Shown here piece by piece: positions 1-5,875 of a DNA stretch of 5,880 nt. Origin of the DNA: JBGSZX01 sp964640545 (GTDB lineage Bacteria > Bdellovibrionota > UBA2428); NCBI GenBank assembly GCA_964640545.1, contig CAZXHL010000147.1, forward strand, positions 1 to 5,880, written 5' to 3'. Numbering within the stretch: position 1 is the stretch's first letter; the number at the start of each line of letters is the position of its first letter. The notes under the pieces are model-generated. The model ran no database searches and had not been told where the DNA came from. It was given only the letters and a program-made list of their open reading frames with translations. Position numbers and translations under genes: made by a program.

Positions 1-36
1 ACTCCCTGTTCCTAGCACTGTAGGATCAACAAATGA
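1..36 (-). other. pilQ: Open continuation of the pilQ frame after the TGA
   Basis: The twelve codons after the TGA at 37-39 are open in the pilQ frame up to the window edge and read SFVDPTVLGTGS. This resembles the end of an AMIN domain, where a hydrophobic strand, a short polar or proline-containing turn and a glycine follow the motif ending VLFQL. The other two minus-strand frames both meet a stop within these bases (a TGA and a TAG). The window stops before the secretin domain, so whether the frame continues cannot be seen. A GTG codon at 16-18 is the only in-frame non-ATG start candidate here, and it has no clear ribosome binding site. Confidence 0.6.
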
Positions 37-711
37 TCACAACTGAAACAAAACTTTCACAGGTTCAGAACCACCAACTTTTGCTGGGAATGCCTGACTG
101 TAGGCCACTGGACCTTCGAATTCTCCCGTATCAAGAGCTCGCTTTAAAATGTCTCGAGAAAGTTCCATGTTTCGAAGTTCAACGATGACCTGTCGTCTCT
201 TGGATCTCAGCTCGCGGGCCCAATCTACCGGTCGGTTGGTCTTAACGACTAATCTCACTCGATCCGCTAATTGTTTGAAGTCCAAGCCCGTCACAAGACC
301 TTTGATGCCGTCACTAAAATTTTGAGCCGGAGATTCATTGAGTTGATTGATGGATAATTTTCCACCATCGCGAAAGCTATCGAAGTTTAACTCTTGCTCT
401 AAACCTTGAAGATCCAAGTCGCCCACTCCAAGCTCTCTCGCAGGGGGAGTCCCCTCTTCTTCGTCGAGTGCCGGCGGAGGAGTCCTCCGTGGTGTATTCG
501 TACTTGTTGTCTGCGACGGACTATCCGGCTGATAGGGAATTTCCCCATCTTCCAAAGGAGAGTATCCTTCGAGGTCATCTTCAGGAAGCTCATCGAGAGC
601 ATCGAGTTCCGCCTGCAGATCCTGAGCCTGAATGGAAGATACAGGGAAACCCCAGACTGCCGTTATCAATGCGGTCATTGTAAAAATTTTTGCCCATCTT
701 CCCATACTCAT
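37..711 (-). CDS. pilQ: Secretin PilQ, N-terminal part with AMIN domain, ended by an in-frame TGA
   Basis: PilQ forms the outer-membrane pore for the type IV pilus; AMIN domains in its N-terminus bind peptidoglycan. Visible are 224 residues: a signal peptide (residues 1-29, basic n-region, hydrophobic core, SIQA before Q30), an acidic and Pro/Thr-rich low-complexity stretch (about 38-92), and an AMIN-like domain from about 140. The gene lies directly after pilP, where pilQ is expected. The secretin domain is absent because the frame meets TGA at 37-39, inside the last AMIN strands; coding character continues past it. It is therefore either a disrupted pilQ or a sequence error. A separate AMIN-only protein is less likely. 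The start is taken as ATG at 711, with GGGGGA four bases upstream. ATG at 705 and TTG at 723 (AAAGG six bases upstream) are alternatives. Family is assigned by domain plus position. Confidence 0.8.
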   Translation of the reverse strand: MSMGRWAKIFTMTALITAVWGFPVSSIQAQDLQAELDALDELPEDDLEGYSPLEDGEIPYQPDSPSQTTSTNTPRRTPPPALDEEEGTPPARELGVGDLDLQGLEQELNFDSFRDGGKLSINQLNESPAQNFSDGIKGLVTGLDFKQLADRVRLVVKTNRPVDWARELRSKRRQVIVELRNMELSRDILKRALDTGEFEGPVAYSQAFPAKVGGSEPVKVLFQL

Positions 712-723
712 AGTTTCCCCCAA
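712..723 (-). promoter_or_regulatory. Ribosome binding region deciding the pilQ start
   Basis: On the minus strand, the 29-base gap after the pilP stop carries AAAGG (730-734) six bases before TTG 723, and GGGGGA (716-721) four bases before ATG 711. Either start gives a workable signal peptide; the TTG adds only MGET. ATG 711 is preferred for its start codon. No hairpin or promoter was seen in the gap, so pilQ is probably cotranscribed with pilP. Confidence 0.4.
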
Positions 724-740
724 AGATCGCCTTTAAGCCA

Positions 741-1139
741 TCACTCGATCGTCAGCTTTTCGTAGTTTTTCTTGGTTCTGCCTCGAAAATCCTTAAAACT
801 CTCAACCACTGTGATGGCTTTGGGCTCTATCTTGCTCACATAGCCACGATTTTTCCCCAAACGATCACCCTCTTGAATGATGTGAGAAGCCCCACTTGGC
901 AAGACAAGCATCGCCTTCGGAGTTCCTAATCCCGTCATGATCGCCACCAATTTCATTTCTAACAAATCAAATTTGACCAACTCATTCTCATTGCCCTTTG
1001 TCTCAATAGACGGGGGCGTAAAAGGATCTCGCTTCACCGACAGAGGGTTGAATGTAAAATCTTCAAGCTTAGCCTGTGCCTGAGCACCGACTGAAATGAG
1101 GACTAGCCCCCAGGCCAAGATGTGAAAAATGCGAATCAA
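741..1139 (-). CDS. pilP: Type IV pilus assembly protein PilP
   Basis: PilP is the periplasmic link between the PilN/PilO inner-membrane dimer and the secretin PilQ. The protein has 132 residues, shorter than the roughly 175 of Pseudomonas PilP. It shows a signal peptide (about 1-21, ending AQA), a short linker with the family motif KRDPFTPP (about 36-43), and a compact beta domain (about 58-115). That domain contains MKLVAIM, a PSGASHIIQEGDRLG segment and GYVSKIEPKAITVVE, the typical PilP pattern of a ligand loop, GD, G and a final strand ending in VVE. There is no cysteine, so the lipobox of many PilP proteins is missing. The start is TTG at 1139, overlapping the pilO stop as TTGA; the only upstream signal is a weak G-rich stretch three bases before it, so expression probably depends on coupling to pilO. 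Confidence 0.9.
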   Translation of the reverse strand: MIRIFHILAWGLVLISVGAQAQAKLEDFTFNPLSVKRDPFTPPSIETKGNENELVKFDLLEMKLVAIMTGLGTPKAMLVLPSGASHIIQEGDRLGKNRGYVSKIEPKAITVVESFKDFRGRTKKNYEKLTIE

Positions 1140-1702
1140 GAACCGCCCCCATAATAGGTCTGGATATCCATATCGGCGTCGATCGATTTGAATCCTGAGC
1201 TATCAGCCTGAGTCGAAGGCTTCAGCACTATCTTTTCCGCATTCACAATACGCGTGAGATTCGAGACAGAGTCCAAAAAACTCATGATTTGGACGTAGGA
1301 TCCTTTGAGCTTTACCGAAATCTTTGCAGTGAGCAGCCCCTCTTTAGCGGGCAAGTTTCCCCCAGGCTTAAAAGAAGAGAATTCCATACCAATCTTTTCT
1401 GAAATATCAGCGAGTGACTTCAACAGCGCTGGGAGATCAGGTTTGGACGGAAACTCTTTTTTGGCGACCTGAAGCTTTGTTCTGAGCTCTGCCATTTCGG
1501 CAATTTTTTCATTCTTTTGACTTCGAAATTCTTCGATTTCAGCGAGCTGCCCCTTAAGTCTTTCCAGCGCAGCTCTCTCGCCCTCTACCTGTTGTAGCAA
1601 AGGTTGATATATGGTGGTTTCCCACTCCGTGAAATCCATATAAAGTACGGTAGCAATGATAAAGACCCAAAGTATCGGGTTGAACTTAAGGATTAACTTC
1701 AT
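1136..1702 (-). CDS. pilO: Type IV pilus alignment protein PilO
   Basis: PilO pairs with PilN in the inner membrane to form the periplasmic alignment complex. Its 188 residues show a short cytoplasmic start, one membrane segment (about 9-22, LWVFIIATVLYM), a coiled coil rich in Glu, Lys, Leu and Ala (about 34-83), and a C-terminal ferredoxin-like domain (about 90-183). Within the last region, the stretch LPALLKSLADISEKIGMEFSS followed by a strand with LKGSYVQIMSFLDSVSNLTRIV is the common PilO signature. The start ATG at 1702 overlaps the pilN stop as ATGA, with AGAGG seven bases upstream. The stop overlaps pilP. Nothing looks broken. Identification rests on topology, this signature and position between pilN and pilP. 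Confidence 0.93.
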   Translation of the reverse strand: MKLILKFNPILWVFIIATVLYMDFTEWETTIYQPLLQQVEGERAALERLKGQLAEIEEFRSQKNEKIAEMAELRTKLQVAKKEFPSKPDLPALLKSLADISEKIGMEFSSFKPGGNLPAKEGLLTAKISVKLKGSYVQIMSFLDSVSNLTRIVNAEKIVLKPSTQADSSGFKSIDADMDIQTYYGGGS

Positions 1703-2364
1703 TCTGGCACCTCTGCAGCAGATGCCTTAAGTTCAAAGAAAGAGGCCGAAACTGCTTTATCTGATCCTGAACCTACGGGCCGGTATTCTTTCTTTTCACT
1801 ATTGATCAGTTGCCAATTCGTAAAGTACACACCTTCTTCTAGCTTAGAGAAATAGTCACTGATCGTCTGATAGTTTCTAGAATATCCCTTTAGCGAGATA
1901 TCCGCCCCGGACTTTACCTCTAGTTGCAAGCCTTCAATCCAAATAGGACCTGGCATTTGTCCAACGATGTAATCGACCATACGAACAGCTCGGTCTCGTT
2001 GCCCATCACGAATTTCATTGAGAGCACGAATCCTGCCCTTAAGTTCTTCAACATCTGCACGATGCTGTTCAATAAATTTCTTGAGATCTTCAAGTTCTTT
2101 TAACTTGTTTCGAACCTGACCTGTCTCACTTTGAATTTGGGCAATTTGAGCCTGTGGCTCAATGAGCTTTTGTGGAAGGTAGGTATTGTTAAGATAGTCG
2201 GTCGAAAAATAGTACAACACACCACCAGCTATTATCAGACCTAATTTAATTTTCTCAGCAACCGTAAAGTCGGAAGCGAAGCCCCCGAGTCCACCGCCGC
2301 TACTTTGGACTTCAACTTCGGCCTCACGTTCACCGACTTGCTTTAATAAGTTGATGCCAGCCAT
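1699..2364 (-). CDS. pilN: Type IV pilus assembly protein PilN
   Basis: PilN is the bitopic partner of PilO; its cytoplasmic tail binds PilM. The 221-residue product starts MAGINLLKQ, carrying the INLL motif that in this family docks into a groove of PilM. A Gly/Ser/Glu-rich linker (about 11-38) precedes one membrane segment (about 40-57), a long coiled coil (about 68-118), and a ferredoxin-like periplasmic domain (about 125-212) with the typical PGPIWIEGLQLE and LKGYSRNYQTISDYFSKLEE elements. The open frame extends 17 codons further upstream, but ATG 2364 is chosen because the INLL motif follows it and GAGGAG lies six bases upstream. The start overlaps the pilM stop by one base (TAATG), and the stop overlaps pilO, indicating translational coupling. 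Confidence 0.95.
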   Translation of the reverse strand: MAGINLLKQVGEREAEVEVQSSGGGLGGFASDFTVAEKIKLGLIIAGGVLYYFSTDYLNNTYLPQKLIEPQAQIAQIQSETGQVRNKLKELEDLKKFIEQHRADVEELKGRIRALNEIRDGQRDRAVRMVDYIVGQMPGPIWIEGLQLEVKSGADISLKGYSRNYQTISDYFSKLEEGVYFTNWQLINSEKKEYRPVGSGSDKAVSASFFELKASAAEVPE

Positions 2365-3446
2365 TATGCGCTCCTCGAAGCCAGCCCGGCTGCGGTCACA
2401 AGGCGTGCTGCCCACATTTGAAGAGTATTCTTGTCGACTTGCTTGTGAGCACTTTTGAAAAATTTCTCAGCACCAGCAAGTTTGATGTTTTTTCCAAAAC
2501 TTTCGTCATCGATGGCCTCCAGCAGTCCTGGAGTCAGAGAGCCCCCCCCGAAAATATGCCATTCTTTTATTGTTGAATCTGATTCTTGGGAGACATAAAT
2601 ATCTTCCGTTTGCTGAATTTCATCTTTCCAAGACTGAATGACTCCCGACAGCGCATCTATAGCTTCTTGAGGAAAGGCCCCCTCGACTCCTTGAACTTTA
2701 AGGATCTCCGCATCTTCCATAGATAGTCCTAGTTGCGAGGAGATGGCATCCGTAAAAGAAAATCCACCAACAGGAAATTCACGCATAAAAACTGTTTGAC
2801 CTTGATGCCTGACGCTAACGCGGGTTGCAGTCGCCCCAATATCAACCAGAGCCGTTGGTTTCTTTTTGTTAAGCTTCAAAACACTTTCGAGAAAATCACC
2901 AGCTGCAAAACTATCCAGGTCAATCAAGCGCAAATCAATTCCAGCCTCGTCTGTGATTTCACGAATCCCCATAACATCTTCGTTATGAACTCCAACGAGT
3001 AGCAGCTCCCAGCCCTTTGTGCCCTTTGGAGCATTTGGAACCTGTGAAACCTCGCCAAGCAATACATGGTCGACAACGATACTAGAGAGATCCTGAGGGA
3101 ATACTTGTTCTGCCTCCCACCTAACTTGTTCCGGAATTTCCTTTTTGGGAATTTTGGGCAAGGTGATTCGTTTGGTATAGACACCACTGCCATGAACAGC
3201 AGTGGCGTAAGCAGACTTCGATGAAAATTTCGGGGAGCTCTCCAATGCCTGCAACAGTGTATTCAAGACTTTGTTGGCGTCTTGAATGCCACGATCATCG
3301 ATAGCGTGGCCAGACAAGCCAAGCACACTCAACGCATCAACAGCAAACTTTGATCCTTGCAAACGTCCAGAAACAATTTTGAGCGCGCTTGCGCCAAAAT
3401 CAATTCCTATCAATCGCTTGCCCCCTGAACTCAAAAATCCAAACAC
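2364..3446 (-). CDS. pilM: Type IV pilus actin-like ATPase-fold protein PilM
   Basis: PilM is a cytoplasmic actin/FtsA-fold protein that binds the PilN tail and connects the pilus motor to the inner-membrane complex. The 360 residues match the usual family length. Nucleotide-site motifs are visible: phosphate 1 IGIDFGASALK (13-23, Asp16), phosphate 2 ALVDIGATATRVSV (199-212, Asp202), and the adenosine motif IFGGGSLTPG (298-307). The segment QVRWEAEQVFPQDLSSIVVD (107-126) is a PilM hallmark. The start is GTG at 3446: the next candidate (TTG, codon 5) is too far from the ribosome binding site, and the N-terminus MFGFLSSGGKRLIGID fits the family. A run of eight G encodes the GGG of the adenosine motif. 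It follows pilD after 46 bases and overlaps pilN by one base. Confidence 0.96.
   Translation of the reverse strand: MFGFLSSGGKRLIGIDFGASALKIVSGRLQGSKFAVDALSVLGLSGHAIDDRGIQDANKVLNTLLQALESSPKFSSKSAYATAVHGSGVYTKRITLPKIPKKEIPEQVRWEAEQVFPQDLSSIVVDHVLLGEVSQVPNAPKGTKGWELLLVGVHNEDVMGIREITDEAGIDLRLIDLDSFAAGDFLESVLKLNKKKPTALVDIGATATRVSVRHQGQTVFMREFPVGGFSFTDAISSQLGLSMEDAEILKVQGVEGAFPQEAIDALSGVIQSWKDEIQQTEDIYVSQESDSTIKEWHIFGGGSLTPGLLEAIDDESFGKNIKLAGAEKFFKSAHKQVDKNTLQMWAARLVTAAGLASRSA
2542..2549 (-). repeat. Homopolymer of eight G inside pilM
   Basis: Eight consecutive G on the coding strand (C on the plus strand) encode the Gly-Gly-Gly of the PilM adenosine-binding motif, around residue 300 of 360. It is the longest G/C homopolymer I see in the window. 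Slippage by one base would change the last 60 residues and break the nucleotide site. It may simply reflect codon choice for three conserved glycines. Confidence 0.9.
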
Positions 3447-3457
3447 AGGCCTCCCCC
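3447..3457 (-). promoter_or_regulatory. Tightly spaced pilM ribosome binding site
   Basis: GGGGGAGG (3450-3457 on the minus strand) is a strong anti-Shine-Dalgarno match, but only three bases (CCT) separate it from the GTG start of pilM, shorter than the usual five to nine. It decides the start, because the nearest downstream alternative would be fifteen bases away. The rest of the 46-base pilD-pilM gap is AT-rich and shows no clear promoter or terminator. Confidence 0.6.
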
Positions 3458-3492
3458 AATAAAAACGACAATTTAAGTTTATATGAGGTCGG

Positions 3493-4323
3493 TCAAAAAA
3501 CCAATGCTTCCAAGGAAAAGGCGCTAATTTTCATCACCCAAGCAATAAGTGCGGCAAGAGCCAAGAAGGGACCGAACGGAAGAGCCGATTGAAGTCCTTC
3601 TCCAGATTTTCTCGCAACAATCAACCCAATCACTAAACCGCTTAGTGACGCGACCAAAATTGTGAAAGGCACCCACTCAAAACCTAACCAGGCTCCGAGC
3701 CACCCCATCATCTTCACATCACCGAAACCCAATCCCTCGACACCCTTTGCACGCTCATATCCCCAAGCCAAAGCGTAAAAAATTCCGAAGCCCACAAGTC
3801 CACCAATCAAAGAATTGACGATATAGGGTTCTCCAAAAAGCAAAGCCGCTACGAGAGCGACTCCCCAATTCCCTAGAGAAAAGCGATCTGGAATGATGCG
3901 AAAGTCTAGATCAATGAACGTCACAACCAAAAGCGACCAGATAAAATATAACTGAACAAAGAACCTTCCCAACTCCCAAACAATTCCGTCGTACCCCCAA
4001 GAAAACCCTCTGAACTGAAGGTAAAGAATGGCACTCGAGAAGAAAACGACCAACCCCATGAGCTCAACCAAAAGATATCTCAGAGGTATTTGTGCGGCGC
4101 AACTAGCACAACGACCTTTTAGCCATAGATATGAAATTAATGGAATGTTGTGAGTCGCTTTGATTTGAGTTCCGCATTTTGGACATTGAGATCGCCTGTG
4201 CGTGAACAAACCAAGAGGAATATCTCTTGGTATTCTATAAATCGCTGCATTGGCAAAGGATCCAAGAAGCAAACCAAACAACGAAACTGAAATGATAAAA
4301 AATAAATCTGCGCTCATGTTCAA
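3493..4323 (-). CDS. pilD: Prepilin peptidase / N-methyltransferase PilD
   Basis: PilD is the inner-membrane aspartic protease that cleaves the leader of type IV prepilins and methylates the new N-terminal residue. The 276-residue protein has the complete bifunctional layout. A first membrane segment (about 7-27, with GSFANAAIYRIP) is followed by a cytoplasmic domain with two CxxC pairs (Cys47/Cys50 and Cys72/Cys75), as in zinc-binding members. Six or seven further hydrophobic segments follow. The catalytic motifs are present: FIDLDFRIIPD (136-146) and GxGD as GFGDVKMM (199-206, Asp202). The C-terminus has the family signature LPFGPFLALAALIAW. The start is TTG at 4323, directly after the permease TAG stop, with AAGGA seven bases upstream. 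ATG at 4317 is an alternative two codons in, but AAGGA is then thirteen bases away. It could also serve type II secretion. Confidence 0.96.
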   Translation of the reverse strand: MNMSADLFFIISVSLFGLLLGSFANAAIYRIPRDIPLGLFTHRRSQCPKCGTQIKATHNIPLISYLWLKGRCASCAAQIPLRYLLVELMGLVVFFSSAILYLQFRGFSWGYDGIVWELGRFFVQLYFIWSLLVVTFIDLDFRIIPDRFSLGNWGVALVAALLFGEPYIVNSLIGGLVGFGIFYALAWGYERAKGVEGLGFGDVKMMGWLGAWLGFEWVPFTILVASLSGLVIGLIVARKSGEGLQSALPFGPFLALAALIAWVMKISAFSLEALVF

Positions 4324-4335
4324 CTAGAGGTCCTT
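4324..4335 (-). promoter_or_regulatory. Ribosome binding site for pilD inside the permease 3' end
   Basis: AAGGA at 4331-4335 lies within the last codons of the permease gene. It is seven bases before TTG 4323 and thirteen before ATG 4317, so spacing favours the TTG start. The permease stop TAG sits immediately before the TTG with no bases between, suggesting coupled translation. Confidence 0.55.
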
Positions 4336-5094
4336 TTTCCGAAAAGCCATTATTGAAAATCCACTTATTAGTGTGGTCCAAAGCAAAGCAAATAGCAAAA
4401 GACCCACCAAAATGCTCCAAGATTTTACCTCTGTGTACCCCACAAAAATTTTCCAGTCGTACCACTCCAGAGGAGGGAGCACTTTGGATAAGTTGAGCAC
4501 TTTGAGACTCCAGTTAGCACCAATGAGGTGTCCCGCCGTCTCATCAGCAAAAACTCTTTTAACTGAGCTGATGCTGTAAAGAAAAATTGTGAGCACAATA
4601 GATAAGACAGTTGCCAGCATCGGCTTTAGCACAACAGAAAAAAATTGAGAAAACGCTAGAACGACCAGAACCGATGCGGCCTGAAGTAGCTTTACCTGAA
4701 TCAAAAGAGACGAAAGACTCGTTCCGTAAAATAAAAATGATGTCAGCCCACTAATCAGAAACCAAAATAAATCGGCCAGACAGAGCGCCACGAAAACTCC
4801 CACTAAATTCCCCAAGAGCCACTGACCGCGGCTGGCCCCATTCACTAATAACAGGTGAAGAGTTCGTTTTTGCTGTTCATCCCCAAGCAAGGTTGCCGCC
4901 AGAAATATAGCCATAAAATGTTGAGCTAAAAAGCTGATCCCAAGAGCAAAGTCCCAGAAAATTTTTGCTGGAGAAACAAAGGACACGTTCGCAACAATCA
5001 AACAGAGGAAAATAAGTACCGCGCCCACTAAGAGCGTAATCCACGCGAGCTTTTGCCTCAAAAGAAGGTGAAGCCTAAGTAGAGCTAGCCGCAT
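4324..5094 (-). CDS. pilI: ABC-2 type transporter permease, PilI-like
   Basis: This is an integral membrane subunit of an ABC-2 type transporter. The 256 residues show about six hydrophobic segments (roughly 17-37, 48-70, 92-118, 137-157, 159-176 and 227-249). Between segments two and three, the cytoplasmic stretch GDEQQKRTLHLLLVNGASRG resembles the E-x-GT-x-x-LL-x-x-P/N-x-SR coupling region of the family, and the C-terminus FRKKDL is also typical. It follows the ATPase gene and abuts pilD, matching pilI of the Myxococcus xanthus pil cluster; the name is inferred from this synteny, and the substrate is unknown. The start is taken as ATG 5094 with AAGG five bases upstream. GTG at 5112, with GAGGA seven bases upstream and ten bases after the ATPase stop, is equally possible and adds MNQKVI. 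The still longer open frame to 5229 would overlap the ATPase and is rejected. Confidence 0.85.
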   Translation of the reverse strand: MRLALLRLHLLLRQKLAWITLLVGAVLIFLCLIVANVSFVSPAKIFWDFALGISFLAQHFMAIFLAATLLGDEQQKRTLHLLLVNGASRGQWLLGNLVGVFVALCLADLFWFLISGLTSFLFYGTSLSSLLIQVKLLQAASVLVVLAFSQFFSVVLKPMLATVLSIVLTIFLYSISSVKRVFADETAGHLIGANWSLKVLNLSKVLPPLEWYDWKIFVGYTEVKSWSILVGLLLFALLWTTLISGFSIMAFRKKDL

Positions 5095-5122
5095 GATCAC
5101 CTTTTGATTCACCGTAGTTTCC

Positions 5123-5875
5123 TCACAGCTTCCAATCTCCTTCGAGCTCACCAAGCGGGTCTTCATCCCAGGGTTCGGTGCTACGATATTTCTCTTGGAG
5201 CTGTTCAAGAACTTTCTCAGACGGTCCATCCAACACTAGTTTAGACTTTTCAAGAACCAGAACACGGTCGCAGAGCATGCGAATATCTTCCAAAGCATGC
5301 GAACTAATAAAAATAGTTTTGCCTTCAGACCTTAATTTCAGGATCAATTCACGGAATTTGGCCTGGGCCCTTGGATCCAGTCCGCTCATGGGCTCATCAA
5401 GAATCCAGAAGTCAGGATCCTTTATGAGTGACGCCGCAATCCCTGAACGTTGGAGCATTCCTTTGCTGTAGCCTTCCATTCGGCGGTGGCTTCGCAGTTT
5501 GAGCCCCAAGAGGGAGAGAAGTTTCTCACTTCGACTTTTCATTGTTGTTTCTTCAATGCCGCTAAGCTTTCCAATGTGAGACAATAGTTCTCTTGCGGAG
5601 ATCTCTCCCCAGTAACCGGCCATTTCAGGGAGATAACCTATTTGAGAATTGGCCCTCAGATCCCCTGGCGCACGACCAAACACTTCGATTTCGCCGCTCG
5701 ATGGCCCGACGAGGCCGAGAATCATTTTAATCAAGGTAGACTTGCCAGCACCATTGGCGCCGACGAGAGCGACGCTTTCGCCTCTTTTGATGTCGAACTG
5801 AATGTCTTGGAGAGTGGGGGCCTGCCGATTGAAGACTTTCTGAACGGCTTTCACTCGGACTATAAATTCAACCAC
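5123..5875 (-). CDS. pilH: ABC transporter ATP-binding protein, PilH-like
   Basis: This is the nucleotide-binding subunit that would power the adjacent permease at the inner face of the cytoplasmic membrane. All ABC motifs are visible in the 250 residues: Walker A GANGAGKST (39-47), Q-loop region IGYLPEMAGYWGE (79-91, with Glu at the usual Gln position, as is common in ABC-2 exporters), signature YSKGMLQR (136-143, replacing LSGGQ, again common in this subgroup), Walker B FWILDEP (157-162 with Asp160 and Glu161), D-loop SGLDP, and switch His193. The tail from about 225 is acidic. The gene heads the visible operon, 28 bases before ATG 5094 of the permease. The start is uncertain: GTG 5875 is only five bases from the window edge, GTG 5854 is possible, and an upstream start outside the window cannot be excluded. 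The PilH assignment rests on synteny with the Myxococcus pil cluster. Confidence 0.88.
   Translation of the reverse strand: MVEFIVRVKAVQKVFNRQAPTLQDIQFDIKRGESVALVGANGAGKSTLIKMILGLVGPSSGEIEVFGRAPGDLRANSQIGYLPEMAGYWGEISARELLSHIGKLSGIEETTMKSRSEKLLSLLGLKLRSHRRMEGYSKGMLQRSGIAASLIKDPDFWILDEPMSGLDPRAQAKFRELILKLRSEGKTIFISSHALEDIRMLCDRVLVLEKSKLVLDGPSEKVLEQLQEKYRSTEPWDEDPLGELEGDWKL

Noticed and set aside
34..42. TGA in pilQ as selenocysteine or programmed readthrough
   Set aside because: PilQ is not a known selenoprotein, the base after TGA is T rather than the C that favours leakiness, and other genes here end with TGA.
406..765. Plus-strand open frame of 119 codons opposite pilQ
   Set aside because: It is antisense to a gene with a clear signal peptide and AMIN domain. 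The translation is rich in Arg, Ser and Cys, with no domain, and reads as a composition shadow.
2733..3002. Plus-strand open frame opposite pilM
   Set aside because: It lies wholly within the conserved PilM coding region, and the product has no recognisable motif.
2924..3193. Second minus-strand frame inside pilM
   Set aside because: It overlaps PilM in another frame; PilM has all family motifs and the overlapping product resembles nothing.
3447..3515. Possible promoter before pilM (TTGACC and TATAAA on the minus strand)
   Set aside because: The two boxes are only seven bases apart, and no other pair with 16-18 base spacing is convincing; AT-rich chance matches are likely.
5095..5229. Longer start for the permease at 5229
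   Set aside because: It would overlap the ATPase by over 100 bases and add a polar N-terminus without family features; closer starts with ribosome binding sites exist at 5112 and 5094.
5274..5303. Direct repeat AGCATGCGAA, twice, 20 bases apart, inside the ATPase gene
   Set aside because: It is short, lies in coding sequence in different codon phases, and has no other copies seen; best explained by chance.
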